A stretch of DNA of 64,000 nt from an uncultured Tateyamaria sp. GTDB lineage: Bacteria > Pseudomonadota > Alphaproteobacteria > Rhodobacterales > Rhodobacteraceae. A model generated the notes under the pieces. That model was given only the letters and a program-made list of their open reading frames with translations. It ran no database searches and was not told the origin of the DNA. The position numbers and the translations under genes are program-made. The DNA lies in NCBI RefSeq assembly GCF_947494755.1, contig NZ_CANLVZ010000012.1, positions 62,001 through 126,000 of the forward strand, given 5' to 3'. Shown here one piece after another: positions 1 through 9,255 of the stretch. Position 1 is the first letter of the stretch; every line of letters begins with the position of its first letter.

Positions 1-1005
1 ATGTGGCTCACATCCGGGATCGTCTGTGCGTTGGGCGCGTGCAGTGATCCCATGTCGCAGATCGAGACCGTTCCGCAAGACGCGCCGTTGACTCCGTTCG
101 ACGCCAGCGCCGCTTTACCAAGTGAGGCGGAACTGGCGCGTGAAGAGAGCGTGTTGGCCGGTCTGTTTCGCACCGATCAACCCGCCCCCGAAGATGATGT
201 GACGGGCGAGGTCACGGTCGCGCCGGACCCTGCCGATGCCGGGGTAGATACTGACACAACCGTTGCGACTGCTGACCCCGCGCCACGACAAGGCGGAATC
301 GTTGGCTGGTTGCGTCGCGCCGCAACCGCCGAAGCGGTTGTGCAAAGCGATAGCGACGAGAACACCGTGACGGCCACAGCGGAGCCACAACCCGACAATG
401 CCCCCGAGCAGGTTGCCGCGCTTGAACCGGACCAGCCGACACGCTCAACTGATACCAATCAACCAACGCTGACCTTGTTTGGAGGTGGCAAGAACGCGAA
501 CCGCTCCGGTCCGGATGCGGGCGATGTCCCGCTTGGCACAATGCTGGCCTTTGGTGAAATTGCGCGGGTGTGTGAGGCGAAACCGGCCCAGCTTGGCACA
601 CTCGTGGATCAGGGTGCGCGCAAAGGGCGGGGATACAAGTTGTTCGATACGGTTCCGAATGGAGGGGGTCCGCGGACCTTCTATATCACCGGGTTCACCG
701 ACAACTGCCCGCGTCAGTTCACAGCATCGCTCGCGTTGTTCGGGGCACCGGAATTTCACGAACAACTCCGCTATGGGCTGCCTGCCAAGGAGTACCCCTA
801 TTCCACGACGGATCAGGCGTATGAAAAGGTGAAGGCCAAAGTGTGCAATGTCGGGCGCAGCAAACCATGTGGCGCGCGTATTTCGCGGCTGGACCGGACG
901 ACGGTGTTCGTAAGCGCCTACGAAAATTTCGGAGAGAATGCGCGTTGGGCCGATATGCTGCTGCATGACGGCGCGGTATTGGCAAAGTCGCTCAAGCGGC
1001 CCTGA
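1..1005 (+). CDS. Putative lipoprotein of unknown function
   Basis: A 334-residue protein starts at the very first base, so the true start may lie upstream of the window. The N-terminus is hydrophobic and ends in a lipobox-like LGAC at residues 11-14, suggesting a lipoprotein anchored in the cell envelope. Residues 20-160 are a low-complexity Pro/Ala/Asp/Thr-rich stretch typical of an unstructured periplasmic linker. Residues 175-334 look folded and contain several cysteines ([23 protein letters not shown]). I do not recognise the family. It ends 28 bases before the convergent slyX. Confidence 0.7.
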   Translation: MWLTSGIVCALGACSDPMSQIETVPQDAPLTPFDASAALPSEAELAREESVLAGLFRTDQPAPEDDVTGEVTVAPDPADAGVDTDTTVATADPAPRQGGIVGWLRRAATAEAVVQSDSDENTVTATAEPQPDNAPEQVAALEPDQPTRSTDTNQPTLTLFGGGKNANRSGPDAGDVPLGTMLAFGEIARVCEAKPAQLGTLVDQGARKGRGYKLFDTVPNGGGPRTFYITGFTDNCPRQFTASLALFGAPEFHEQLRYGLPAKEYPYSTTDQAYEKVKAKVCNVGRSKPCGARISRLDRTTVFVSAYENFGENARWADMLLHDGAVLAKSLKRP

Positions 1006-1032
1006 AGGGGTCCGATGCCCGTGGCATCCTTG

Positions 1033-1239
1033 TCAATAATGCGGTGGTCTCTCATCCCCGACCACGACGCCGCCACCGCCTTGCGCCTCGCGCTCGGCCT
1101 CGCGTGCCATCAGCATCTGCGCCCGCCGGGTCAGAATGGCGAGTTCCGTTTCCTGCCGCGCAACCACATCTGACAGGTCCTCCACGGTCCGTGTCAGGTG
1201 CGCAATCTGCTCTTCAAGTCGTTCGATCCGCGTGTCCAT
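1033..1239 (-). CDS. slyX: SlyX family protein
   Basis: A 68-residue protein beginning [29 protein letters not shown]. The first 45 residues have heptad-like leucine/isoleucine spacing, as expected for the coiled coil of SlyX, and the C-terminus ends in the PPHY tail common in this family. The function of SlyX is not established. It is divergent from hisS and converges with the lipoprotein gene. Length and composition match the family. Confidence 0.85.
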   Translation of the reverse strand: MDTRIERLEEQIAHLTRTVEDLSDVVARQETELAILTRRAQMLMAREAEREAQGGGGVVVGDERPPHY

Positions 1240-1343
1240 GCCCCCTCATGTGCGCCAATCCGGGGGCGCGCGCAACCCAAGCGCGCCTTGCCCCCTTTGG
1301 CCACCTGCGATATGGCCCGCGCGATCCCTATCGGAGTGGCATC

Positions 1344-2819
1344 ATGGCCAAGCCCAAAAAGACCCCCCGCCCCAAGGCGCAGACGCCCAAGGGCTTTGCA
1401 GATTACTTTGGCACGGATGTGCGCGACCGCAACGACATGCTGCGCGCCATCGGCGAGGTCTATCATCGCTATGGCTTTGACGCCTTCGAAAGCAGCGCGG
1501 TCGAGACGGTCGAGGCGTTGGGCAAGTTTCTGCCGGATGTGGATCGCCCGAACGAGGGTGTCTTTGCCTGGCAGGAAGAGGACGGCGATTGGCTGGCCCT
1601 GCGCTATGACATGACCGCTCCGCTGGCGCGTGTATATGCCCAGCACCGCAATGATTTGCCCACGCCCTATCGTCGCTTCACGATGGGCCCGGTGTGGCGT
1701 AACGAAAAGCCGGGACCGGGTCGGTTTCGCCAGTTTTATCAATGCGATGCGGATACGGTGGGCACTGCGAGCATGGCCGCGGATGCCGAGATTTGCGCGA
1801 TGCTGTCCGACACGCTTGAAGCCGTCGGCATTCCGCGCGGCGACTACGTGATCCGCATCAACAACCGCAAAGTGTTGAACGGCGTCATGGAGGTTGCGGG
1901 CCTTTCCGGCGACGATAAAGAGGCCGAGCGCGGCATTGTGCTGCGCGCGATCGACAAGCTGGACCGGCTTGGTGCGGACGGCGTGCGCGCGCTGTTGGGT
2001 GCAGGCCGGAAGGACGAGAGCGGGGATTTCACTGAGGGTGCTGGTCTTGGCGACCCGCAGTCCGAAATCATCATGGGCTTTATGCAGGCCAAAAGAGAGA
2101 CGGGCGTCGAAACCATCGCGCGTTTGCGGGACTTGGTCCAAGGTTCGAACATCGGGACAAAAGGAGTCGATGAACTAGAAGAGATCGCTGGATTGCTGGA
2201 TGCAGCAGGGTACGGATCGGATCGGGTCGAGGTTGACCCCTCGGTCGTCCGCGGCCTCGGCTATTACACCGGCCCCGTCTACGAGGCCGAGCTCACCTTC
2301 GAAGTCACCGACGACAAGGGCCGTCCGCGCAATTTCGGATCGGTCGCAGGGGGCGGGCGCTATGACGACCTCGTCAAACGCTTCACCGGGCAGGAGGTGC
2401 CCGCCACGGGCGTCTCCATTGGTGTCGACCGCTTGTTGGCCGCTTTGCGGGCGACAAACCGGATCGGCACGGAAGCGCCGGGACCGGTCGTCGTGACCGT
2501 CATGGACCGTGACCGCATGGCCGACTATCAGGCGATGGTGGCTGAATTGCGCGAGGCTGGCATCCGGGCCGAAGTCTATCTGGGCAATCCAAAGAACTTC
2601 GGCAACCAGTTGAAATACGCCGACAAACGCGGATCGCCCGTCGCCATCATCGAAGGTGGCGACGAGAAAGAACGCGGCGTCGTCCAGATAAAGGATCTCG
2701 TTCTGGGCGCAAAGATTGCCGAAACCGCCACCCATGAAGAGTGGAAGGACCGGCCAAGCCAGTTCGAAGTGCCCCGCGCGGAAATGCTCGCCAAAGTACG
2801 CGAGATCCTTGAGGGATGA
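1344..2819 (+). CDS. hisS: Histidine--tRNA ligase
   Basis: Class II aminoacyl-tRNA synthetase of 491 residues that charges tRNA-His in the cytoplasm. Motif 2 is visible at residues 117-140 ([14 protein letters not shown]), the HisRS-specific GLGYYTG motif near residue 305, and motif 3-like GGGRYDDL near 340. The ATG at 1344 was chosen over earlier in-frame starts because the family's N-terminus begins there (MAKPKK then PKGFADYFG), a GGAG lies just upstream, and longer versions would overlap slyX. Its stop overlaps the start of hisZ, making a hisS-hisZ-hisG operon. Confidence 0.97.
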   Translation: MAKPKKTPRPKAQTPKGFADYFGTDVRDRNDMLRAIGEVYHRYGFDAFESSAVETVEALGKFLPDVDRPNEGVFAWQEEDGDWLALRYDMTAPLARVYAQHRNDLPTPYRRFTMGPVWRNEKPGPGRFRQFYQCDADTVGTASMAADAEICAMLSDTLEAVGIPRGDYVIRINNRKVLNGVMEVAGLSGDDKEAERGIVLRAIDKLDRLGADGVRALLGAGRKDESGDFTEGAGLGDPQSEIIMGFMQAKRETGVETIARLRDLVQGSNIGTKGVDELEEIAGLLDAAGYGSDRVEVDPSVVRGLGYYTGPVYEAELTFEVTDDKGRPRNFGSVAGGGRYDDLVKRFTGQEVPATGVSIGVDRLLAALRATNRIGTEAPGPVVVTVMDRDRMADYQAMVAELREAGIRAEVYLGNPKNFGNQLKYADKRGSPVAIIEGGDEKERGVVQIKDLVLGAKIAETATHEEWKDRPSQFEVPRAEMLAKVREILEG

Positions 2820-3886
2820 GCACGCCCCGCGCCCGTGCATTGGCTTTGCGTGCCGCGTTCGAAGCGGCGGGCGCGCGCGTGGTCGAGCCACCCGTTTTGC
2901 AACCCGCAGAGCTGCTCTTGGACCTTTATGGCGAAGATATCCGCGCCCGCGCTTATGTGACCTCTGATGCCTTGCGTGGCGAGCAGATGCTGCGCCCTGA
3001 CTTCACGGTTCCGGTTGTGCAGATGCACATGGCGACTGGCGCGGAACCGGCCCGCTACACCTATGCGGGTGAGGTGTTTCGCCGTCAGGAAGACGACGCC
3101 GAGCGGGCCAATGAGTATTGGCAGGTCGGCTATGAGGTATTTGACCGCGCCGACCCACCAGCCGCAGATGCCGAGGTTTTTGCGTTGATTGCCAATACGT
3201 TGACCCATCTGCCACTGCGCGCGGTGACCGGGGATATCGGCATACTCATGGCAGCTGTTGAGAGCTTGCAAACCTCTGACCGTCGCAAGGCGGCCCTGCG
3301 CCGCCACATTTGGCGGCCTCGCCGGTTTCGCGCGCTGTTGGATCGGTTTGGCGGGCGCGTGCCTGTCCCGGCGAGCCGGGCCGCCCTGATCGCTGGCGAC
3401 GTGACAAGCACCGCACCCCTCACAGGTTTGCGCACGCGGTCCGAAATCGACGCCCGCATTGCGGCGTTGCGTGCAGATGCCGCTGAGCCACCCATCGGCG
3501 CGCAGGAGCTTGAAGGCCTCGAGGCGCTGTTGGCGGTGCGCGAAACCGTCCCCTTTGCCTTGCAGCAGTTGAACGATCTGAGCGTGGACATGCCCGCGAT
3601 CAAGCCCGCCGTGCGCCGCTTCGCGGCCCGCGCCGAGGCGTTGCGCGCGCGGGGCATTGATGTGGATGCGCTTACCTTCGAGGCGAGCCACGGGCGCACG
3701 CTGATGGAATATTACGACGGCTTTGTCTTTGCGTTCTATGCGGATGGCCGCCCTGATCTGCCCCCGATCGCGAGTGGCGGGCGCTATGACGCGCTGACAC
3801 AGCGCCTTGGTGGTGGTGATGAGATCCCGGCTGTTGGTGCCGTGCTGCGCCCCGGTCTGATGGTCGAACTGGAGGGGCCCCCATGA
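2816..3886 (+). CDS. hisZ: ATP phosphoribosyltransferase regulatory subunit HisZ
   Basis: A 356-residue HisRS paralogue without tRNA charging function. It keeps the class II fold signatures ([12 protein letters not shown] near residue 60, [13 protein letters not shown] near 320) but is shorter than HisS. Known role: HisZ forms a hetero-octamer with short-form HisG and supplies histidine feedback control of the first step of histidine synthesis. The start overlaps the hisS stop by 4 nt (ATGA), and the end overlaps hisG by 4 nt. This overlap and the 229-residue HisG downstream agree with the HisZ assignment. Confidence 0.95.
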   Translation: MSTPRARALALRAAFEAAGARVVEPPVLQPAELLLDLYGEDIRARAYVTSDALRGEQMLRPDFTVPVVQMHMATGAEPARYTYAGEVFRRQEDDAERANEYWQVGYEVFDRADPPAADAEVFALIANTLTHLPLRAVTGDIGILMAAVESLQTSDRRKAALRRHIWRPRRFRALLDRFGGRVPVPASRAALIAGDVTSTAPLTGLRTRSEIDARIAALRADAAEPPIGAQELEGLEALLAVRETVPFALQQLNDLSVDMPAIKPAVRRFAARAEALRARGIDVDALTFEASHGRTLMEYYDGFVFAFYADGRPDLPPIASGGRYDALTQRLGGGDEIPAVGAVLRPGLMVELEGPP

Positions 3887-4572
3887 CGATCAAACTGGGT
3901 GTGCCGTCCAAGGGGCGGCTGATGGACAAGACCTTTGACTGGTTTGCCAAACGCGGCGTGACCCTGACGCGCACCGGGTCGGATCGTGAATACGCAGGGG
4001 CCGTGGCCGGGATCGATGGTGTGGCGCTCGTGCTGTTGTCGGCCGGCGAAATCCCTCGGGAACTGGCAGCGGGGCGTATCCATCTGGGTGTCACGGGCAC
4101 CGACCTTGTTCAGGACAAGTTGCCGCTGTGGGAACAGCAGGTCGAACCGATTGTCGAAATGGGCTTTGGTCACGCCGATCTGGTGCTGGCGGTGCCGACG
4201 GCATGGGTCGATGTCGATTTGACCGATGACCTCGACGCAGTTGCGGCGATGTTCCGGGCCCGGCACGGGTTCCGGCTGCGCATCGCCACGAAATATCACA
4301 GGCTTGTGCGCGAGTTCCTGCGCGATGCCGGCGTCGCCGACTACGCCCTTGTCGACAGCCAGGGCGCAACCGAAGGCACGGTTGCAAACGAAACCGCCGA
4401 GGCGATTGCCGATATCACGTCCAGCGGAGAGACGCTGAGCGCCAATCACCTCAAGGTGCTGTCGGATGGGTTGATCCTGGCCAGTCAGGCGACGCTCTGG
4501 CGCAGTCGGGTGGCCCCGCTTGAGGACGCGGATCGGGCCGTCTTGCGCGATCTGTCGGAGCGGTTGGCGTAA
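3883..4572 (+). CDS. hisG: ATP phosphoribosyltransferase, short form HisG
   Basis: Catalyses ATP + PRPP to phosphoribosyl-ATP, the committed step of histidine synthesis. At 229 residues it is the short form lacking the C-terminal ACT-like regulatory domain, which fits the adjacent hisZ. Visible motifs are PSKGRLMDK (residues 6-14), ELAAGRIHLGVTGTDL (50-66) and the PRPP-binding region ADITSSGETLSANHLKV in the last third. Translationally coupled to hisZ by an ATGA overlap. Confidence 0.96.
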   Translation: MTIKLGVPSKGRLMDKTFDWFAKRGVTLTRTGSDREYAGAVAGIDGVALVLLSAGEIPRELAAGRIHLGVTGTDLVQDKLPLWEQQVEPIVEMGFGHADLVLAVPTAWVDVDLTDDLDAVAAMFRARHGFRLRIATKYHRLVREFLRDAGVADYALVDSQGATEGTVANETAEAIADITSSGETLSANHLKVLSDGLILASQATLWRSRVAPLEDADRAVLRDLSERLA

Positions 4573-4591
4573 CAGATCAAAGGGTTTGTGA

Positions 4592-5206
4592 GTGATGCGT
4601 GATCCTGTCCTGGATGGCTATGCCGCTGCCGCATCTGACCTGACCGACCGCTTCGAACGTATCTCTTCACAGGACCTGTTCGCGCCTGTGGTGGATTTCC
4701 TGCCCCGCTCGGCATCGCGGGTTTTGGATGTGGGGGCTGGCACCGGGCGGGATGCCGCGTGGTTTGCCGCACGAGGTCACGCGGTTGTTGCGGTTGAACC
4801 GGTGGAGCCATTGCGCGCAGCCGGACGGCGCTTGCACCCGCATCCTCGCATCACTTGGCAGGACGCCACCTTGCCAGCATTGGCTGACTTCAAAGCGGAG
4901 CCATTTGATTTGATCGTCGTGGTGGCGGTATGGCACCATTTGCGAAGGACGGACCGGGGTCAAGCGCTGCGGCGGTTGGCGGAGGTTCTGAAGCCCAATG
5001 GGCGGCTGATCATTTCGATCCGTGAAGGGGCCTCAGCGCCAGATCGTGTGGGATATTCCGCGGACGTTTCTCAGACCGTTGCAATGGCGCACGAGGCCGG
5101 GATGGCTGTGGTCCACAAGGCAACGACCCCCTCGGTGCAAACCCAGAACAAGGACGCGGATGTGGCGTGGACGTGGCTGGTGCTTGAGGCCTCAGCGCCC
5201 CTATAG
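4592..5206 (+). CDS. Class I SAM-dependent methyltransferase
   Basis: A 204-residue Rossmann-fold methyltransferase. Motif I is VLDVGAGTGRDAAWFAARGHAVVAVEP near residues 43-70, with the acidic residue after the second strand and a later FDLIVVVAVWHHLRR segment. The substrate is unknown. The ORF can start at GTG 4592 or at ATG 4595 immediately after. It follows hisG by 19 nt and may be cotranscribed, but nothing ties it to histidine synthesis. It converges on the DUF1489 gene with a 6-nt overlap. Confidence 0.85.
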   Translation: MMRDPVLDGYAAAASDLTDRFERISSQDLFAPVVDFLPRSASRVLDVGAGTGRDAAWFAARGHAVVAVEPVEPLRAAGRRLHPHPRITWQDATLPALADFKAEPFDLIVVVAVWHHLRRTDRGQALRRLAEVLKPNGRLIISIREGASAPDRVGYSADVSQTVAMAHEAGMAVVHKATTPSVQTQNKDADVAWTWLVLEASAPL

Positions 5207-5632
5207 CACCCCGATTTCGGCAAGGGCTCGGTTCAACTCGGTAGGCAGCGGGTCTTCGGCGGTGCGCCCTTTTGGCAGGTCGGGGGGCGTGTCCGCCGGC
5301 TTAAGGTAGCGCCAGCCTTGGAACGGGCGTTTGAGCGCGGTTTGCACGCGGATCAAGTCAGGATCGGACACGATGGCGCAGCGTCGAATACCGTCGCTGC
5401 CAATCACTTCGTCCAGCCGCAAGATGCGTTGGCGGCAGGTCAGCACGCCCTTGATCACCCAATAGATCGAGCCGCCATTCAGGATTTCGGCCTCGCGTTT
5501 GGGCCACATGCGCGTCACATGGCGGGGCAAGCCATCCTTGGTCTGCGCGCGTTTTGAGGACTGCCACGCAAGGATGTCCTCATAGGTTTCGCTGCCGACG
5601 GACAGTTTGATCAGGTTGATAAAGTTATCCAC
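5201..5632 (-). CDS. DUF1489 family protein
   Basis: A 143-residue protein beginning VDNFINLIKLSVGSETYEDILAWQ. It matches the conserved alphaproteobacterial family DUF1489: HVTRMWPKREAEILNGGSIYWVIKG in the middle, then RPFQGWRYLKPADTPPDL. Function unknown. The open frame extends upstream to 5962, but the family starts at the GTG at 5632-5630; upstream codons overlap nrdJ and do not resemble the family. A perfect DnaA box straddles this start codon. Divergent from nrdJ. Confidence 0.85.
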   Translation of the reverse strand: MDNFINLIKLSVGSETYEDILAWQSSKRAQTKDGLPRHVTRMWPKREAEILNGGSIYWVIKGVLTCRQRILRLDEVIGSDGIRRCAIVSDPDLIRVQTALKRPFQGWRYLKPADTPPDLPKGRTAEDPLPTELNRALAEIGVL

Positions 5633-5633
5633 A
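5625..5633 (+). promoter_or_regulatory. Perfect-match DnaA box
   Basis: The 9-mer TTATCCACA is identical to the consensus high-affinity DnaA box. It covers the GTG start of the DUF1489 gene and lies about 165 nt before nrdJ. A single box in 64 kb may be chance, but the position beside a ribonucleotide reductase gene is suggestive. Confidence 0.35.
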
Positions 5634-5649
5634 GAGTCGTCCCCAAGCC

Positions 5650-5696
5650 ACACCTTATATTGTAGTGCCCTGTGCCGTTTCTGCAATGAGTGGTGT
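5650..5696 (+). promoter_or_regulatory. Candidate pair of NrdR boxes upstream of nrdJ
   Basis: Two 16-mers, 5650-5665 (acaccttatattgtag, 12 of 16 matches to the NrdR consensus acaCwAtATaTwGtgt) and 5681-5696 (ctgcaatgagtggtgt, about 9 of 16), are exactly 31 bp apart. That is the spacing typical of tandem NrdR sites. NrdR represses ribonucleotide reductase genes. The second box is weak, so this is a proposal. Confidence 0.35.
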
Positions 5697-5798
5697 TTGT
5701 CGCAGGGATTTATCGTGGCGTTTTCCCGCTCGCCGCGATAGGCTGGCTGCCTGCCAAGGCAGCCGACAGAATCGGCTGTGACCAACGGGGATGCCTCC

Positions 5799-8087
5799 AT
5801 GACACGCTTTGCCGCACCAATTGCTGAACAGATTTGGGACATGAAGTATCGCTTCAAGGAGGCCGACGGCACCCCGATTGACGCAACGGTCGAAGACAGC
5901 TGGCGGCGCATCGCGCGCGATCTCGCGCAGGTCGAAAACGACCCGGCAGCATGGGAAGACACGTTCTATGCCGCGCTGGAGGACTTCAAGTTCCTGCCCG
6001 CAGGTCGCATCACCGCCGGGGCGGGCACGGCGCGGTCGGTCACGCTGTTCAACTGTTTTGTCATGGGCACGATCCCCGACAGCATGGGCGGCATTTTCGA
6101 AATGTTGAAAGAGGCCGCGCTGACCATGCAGCAGGGCGGCGGCATTGGCTATGATTTCTCGACGATCCGGCCCAAGGGGGCTGGGGTCAAAGGGGTTGCG
6201 GCAGATGCGTCCGGGCCCTTGTCGTTCATGGATGTGTGGGATGCGATGTGCCGCACCATCATGTCCGCCGGGTCGCGGCGCGGGGCTATGATGGCGACCA
6301 TGCGCTGCGACCACCCCGATATCGAGGATTTCATCACCGCCAAGTCCGATGCGGCCCGCCTGCGCATGTTCAATGTCTCGGTCCTGATCACCGATGCGTT
6401 CATGGAGGCGGTCAAGGGCGACGGGTCCTGGGATCTGGTCTTTGGCGATACTGTATACAAGACCGTACGGGCGCGTGATTTGTGGAACGCGATCATGCAG
6501 TCGACCTATGATTATGCCGAGCCGGGTGTGATCTTCATCGACCGGATCAATGCCGCCAACAACCTCAACTATTGCGAAACGATTGCGGCAACGAACCCGT
6601 GCGGCGAACAACCTTTGCCGCCTTACGGGGCTTGCCTGCTTGGCTCGATCAACCTCGCGCGGCTGGTGAGCAACCCGTTTGACGCCGCCGCGACGCTGGA
6701 TGTCGACGCATTGGACAGCCTCGTGCGCACGGCGGTGCGGATGATGGACAACGTGGTCGATGCGTCGAAATTCCCGCTCGAGGCGCAGGCGCGCGAGGCG
6801 GCGGCCAAACGCCGGATTGGCCTTGGCGTGACGGGTCTGGCCGATGCGCTGTTGATGGTGGGCTTGCGCTATGGCTCGGACGAAGCGGCGCGTCAGACCG
6901 AAGCCTGGTTGAAAGGGATCGCGCGCGCTGCCTATCTGGCGTCGATTGACTTGGCGCGCGAAAAAGGCGCGTTTCCCTTGTTCGACGCCGAAGGCTATCT
7001 GGCCAGCGGCACCATGCAGGCCATGGACGAGGATGTGCGCGCCGCCATTGCCGAACATGGCATCCGCAACGCGCTTCTGACCTCCATCGCGCCCACCGGC
7101 ACCATCAGCCTCTATGCAGGCAATGTCAGTTCCGGGATCGAGCCGGTATTCGCCTATGCCTACACCCGCAAGGTGCTGCAAAAAGACGGCTCGCGCACCG
7201 AGGAAGAGGTGGTGGACTACGCCGTGCAGATGTGGCGCGACTTGAAAGGGGACGCGGACCTGCCCGACTATTTCGTCAACGCCCAAACCCTGTCGCCCGC
7301 TGATCACGTCAAGATGCAGGCGGCCGCACAGAAATGGGTCGATTCCAGCATTTCCAAGACGATCAATTGCCCCGAGGATATTGGGTTCGATGACTTCAAA
7401 GACGTCTATATGCAGGCTTGGGATACCGGCTGCAAAGGCTGCACGACCTATAGGCCCAACGCGGTGACAGGTAGCGTGCTGAGCGTGGCCGAAGAAAAAT
7501 CCGCTGAAACGCCGGTCATGGCCGACGGCGACGCAGAGCCGATGCAGCCTCATGGCGACGTCATCTATATGGCCGAACCGCTGGCCCGGCCCAACGCGCT
7601 TGAAGGCAACACCTACAAGGTCAAGTGGCCCGACAGCGAGCATGCGCTTTACATTACCATCAACGATCTGGTCATCGGCGGGCATCGTCGCCCGTTCGAG
7701 GTGTTCATCAACTCCAAGAACATGGAGCATTTCGCGTGGACCGTGGCGCTGACGCGCATGATCTCGGCGGTGTTCCGGCGCGGGGGCGATGTGAGCTTTG
7801 TGGTCGAGGAGTTGAAAGCGGTGTTCGACCCACGTGGTGGTGCCTGGATGCAAGGGAAGTACATTCCATCGATCCTCGCCGCGATTGGCCGGGTGATCGA
7901 ACAGCACATGATATCGACCGGGTTCATCGCGGGCGAGGGTATGGGACTGAAATCCGACCCCAAGGCCGAGGTTGTGGGACTGGACGCACCGCGCGGCAAG
8001 GCGTGTTCGTCCTGTGGCAGCTATGAGTTGCGGATGGTCGAGGGGTGCATGACCTGCGCGTCCTGCGGGTTCTCGAAATGCGGATAG
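5799..8087 (+). CDS. nrdJ: Adenosylcobalamin-dependent (class II) ribonucleotide reductase
   Basis: A 762-residue enzyme that reduces ribonucleotides to deoxyribonucleotides using B12, independently of oxygen. Visible features are the NCFVMGT segment after the N-terminal domain (first redox Cys), NPCGEQPLPPYGACLLGSINLARL near residue 270 (active-site Cys and Glu), the ITVTGLADALLM-type barrel motif and a C-terminal Cys-rich tail (CSSCGSYELRMVEGCMTCASCGFSKCG). ATG 5799 was preferred over GTG 5778 because the family starts MTRFAAPIAEQIW and a GGGG precedes it. No cobalamin riboswitch is evident in the short leader. Confidence 0.95.
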   Translation: MTRFAAPIAEQIWDMKYRFKEADGTPIDATVEDSWRRIARDLAQVENDPAAWEDTFYAALEDFKFLPAGRITAGAGTARSVTLFNCFVMGTIPDSMGGIFEMLKEAALTMQQGGGIGYDFSTIRPKGAGVKGVAADASGPLSFMDVWDAMCRTIMSAGSRRGAMMATMRCDHPDIEDFITAKSDAARLRMFNVSVLITDAFMEAVKGDGSWDLVFGDTVYKTVRARDLWNAIMQSTYDYAEPGVIFIDRINAANNLNYCETIAATNPCGEQPLPPYGACLLGSINLARLVSNPFDAAATLDVDALDSLVRTAVRMMDNVVDASKFPLEAQAREAAAKRRIGLGVTGLADALLMVGLRYGSDEAARQTEAWLKGIARAAYLASIDLAREKGAFPLFDAEGYLASGTMQAMDEDVRAAIAEHGIRNALLTSIAPTGTISLYAGNVSSGIEPVFAYAYTRKVLQKDGSRTEEEVVDYAVQMWRDLKGDADLPDYFVNAQTLSPADHVKMQAAAQKWVDSSISKTINCPEDIGFDDFKDVYMQAWDTGCKGCTTYRPNAVTGSVLSVAEEKSAETPVMADGDAEPMQPHGDVIYMAEPLARPNALEGNTYKVKWPDSEHALYITINDLVIGGHRRPFEVFINSKNMEHFAWTVALTRMISAVFRRGGDVSFVVEELKAVFDPRGGAWMQGKYIPSILAAIGRVIEQHMISTGFIAGEGMGLKSDPKAEVVGLDAPRGKACSSCGSYELRMVEGCMTCASCGFSKCG

Positions 8088-8164
8088 CCGCGCCGACCGT
8101 TGCGGGACTACCCCCCTTCAACCTCTAACAGCCGCCGCCTACCGGGCCCCACAGTCGACCCGAC

Positions 8165-9088
8165 CTACTCTGCGGCCATGGCGTCTTCGGCCTGCGCGCT
8201 GTCGTCTGATTGAGACACGATGGTGCGCGTGGGGAACGGGATGTCGATGTCAGCGGCGTCCAGCGCCTCTTTGACTTTGCGTTTGATGTCGGCCTGATAC
8301 TGAAAATAATCTGCTGAGTCGACCCACACGCGCAGCAGGAAGTCGACGCTGCTGCTGCCAAGGTTGTTGACCTGCAAGAACGGCTCGGGGTCCGAATGCG
8401 AGCGTTCGTCGGCCATGACGGTGTCGCGAATGACCTGCTCGGCTTTGGCGAGGTTGGCACCGTATCCAACCCCAAACGTCCACTCCGCGCGGCGGGTGGG
8501 GTAGCTTGAGAAATTCTTGATCGTGTTGCCCCAAACCTCGGAATTAGGGACGACAACGCGCACGTTCCCCATATCGGCGATCTCGGTGTAGTTCAGGGTG
8601 ATTTCCTTGACAGTGCCAAGGGTGTCGTCAATCTGCACGAAATCGCCGATCTTGAGGGGGCGAAACAGGATGATCATCACCCCTGCGGCCACATTCGACA
8701 GGGTGCCCTGCAAGGCCAGACCGATGGCCAGCCCTGCCGCGCCAAGCAGCGCAATGATCGACGTAGTCTGGATACCAAAGGTGTTCAGGACGAACAGAAC
8801 CGTAAACGCAAGCACGGTGTAGCGCACGATGTTGGCCAGAAAATCGAACAAAGTCTTGTCCAGACTGGCGTGCATTTCACCCAACCGGCGCACCCGCCGC
8901 TGCAACATGGCCGAGATGGTGAAGCCCAGAAAGATTATCACCGTGGCGGCCAGCAGATTGCCAGCCAGGCCGATCAGGGATTCAAATGTGAGCAGGTCCG
9001 AAAAGGATTTGCCGTTGTAGATTTCCGCGCTGAAGAGTTGTTGAATTTGCGCCCAAACGGTGTCTGTCGCGTCTGAAATTTGTTCCAT
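8165..9088 (-). CDS. Small-conductance mechanosensitive channel, MscS family
   Basis: A 307-residue inner-membrane channel that opens under hypo-osmotic tension. Three hydrophobic helices are visible. The pore helix is AAGLAIGLALQGTLSNVAAGVMIILFRPLKIGDFV at about residues 130-165, followed by the beta domain with the VPNSEVWGNTIKNFSS motif. ATG 9088 fits family length; the open frame further upstream is unlike MscS. A GGAAC motif at 9182-9178 suggests general-stress control, shared with the divergent FNT gene. Confidence 0.93.
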   Translation of the reverse strand: MEQISDATDTVWAQIQQLFSAEIYNGKSFSDLLTFESLIGLAGNLLAATVIIFLGFTISAMLQRRVRRLGEMHASLDKTLFDFLANIVRYTVLAFTVLFVLNTFGIQTTSIIALLGAAGLAIGLALQGTLSNVAAGVMIILFRPLKIGDFVQIDDTLGTVKEITLNYTEIADMGNVRVVVPNSEVWGNTIKNFSSYPTRRAEWTFGVGYGANLAKAEQVIRDTVMADERSHSDPEPFLQVNNLGSSSVDFLLRVWVDSADYFQYQADIKRKVKEALDAADIDIPFPTRTIVSQSDDSAQAEDAMAAE

Positions 9089-9157
9089 GTCGTCCTCGAT
9101 TGTCCACCCGTTCGGATTGGTCTGCCTGTGCGCGCTTCTGTATATGCGCGCGACCTC

Positions 9158-9182
9158 AATGCGCCAGCCGTTGATTTGTTCC
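9158..9182 (-). promoter_or_regulatory. Candidate EcfG-type promoter for the MscS gene
   Basis: On the minus strand GGAAC (9182-9178) is followed after 16 nt by CATT (9161-9158). The second -10 position differs from the usual cGTT. The DUF1328 gene at 16.4 kb has the same GGAAC-N16-CATT arrangement. About 70 nt upstream of the MscS start. Confidence 0.4.
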
Positions 9183-9201
9183 CCGATTTTGGGCGTGGCG
9201 C

Positions 9202-9227
9202 GGAACGAACCCGCGTGGTCGCGCGTT
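9202..9227 (+). promoter_or_regulatory. EcfG-type promoter for the FNT-family gene
   Basis: GGAAC (9202-9206) and CGTT (9224-9227) separated by 17 nt match the alphaproteobacterial general-stress sigma factor consensus GGAAC-N16/17-cGTT. It lies 28 nt before the ATG at 9256. The cognate sigma gene is 4.4 kb away. Confidence 0.65.
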
Positions 9228-9255
9228 GACACTTGGGTATTTCGAAGGGGCGGCA

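Noticed and set aside
1014-1028. Hairpin GATGCC/GGCATC as a terminator between the lipoprotein gene and slyX
   Set aside because: Only a 6-bp stem with a 3-nt loop and no T-run; too weak to call.
5640-5798. Cobalamin riboswitch before the B12-dependent reductase
   Set aside because: The leader is short and no B12-box or conserved folding pattern was found.
5655-7907. Long minus-strand ORF of 750 codons opposite nrdJ
   Set aside because: Antisense shadow of a GC-rich gene; the sequence has no family-like motifs, while the plus strand encodes a complete class II ribonucleotide reductase.
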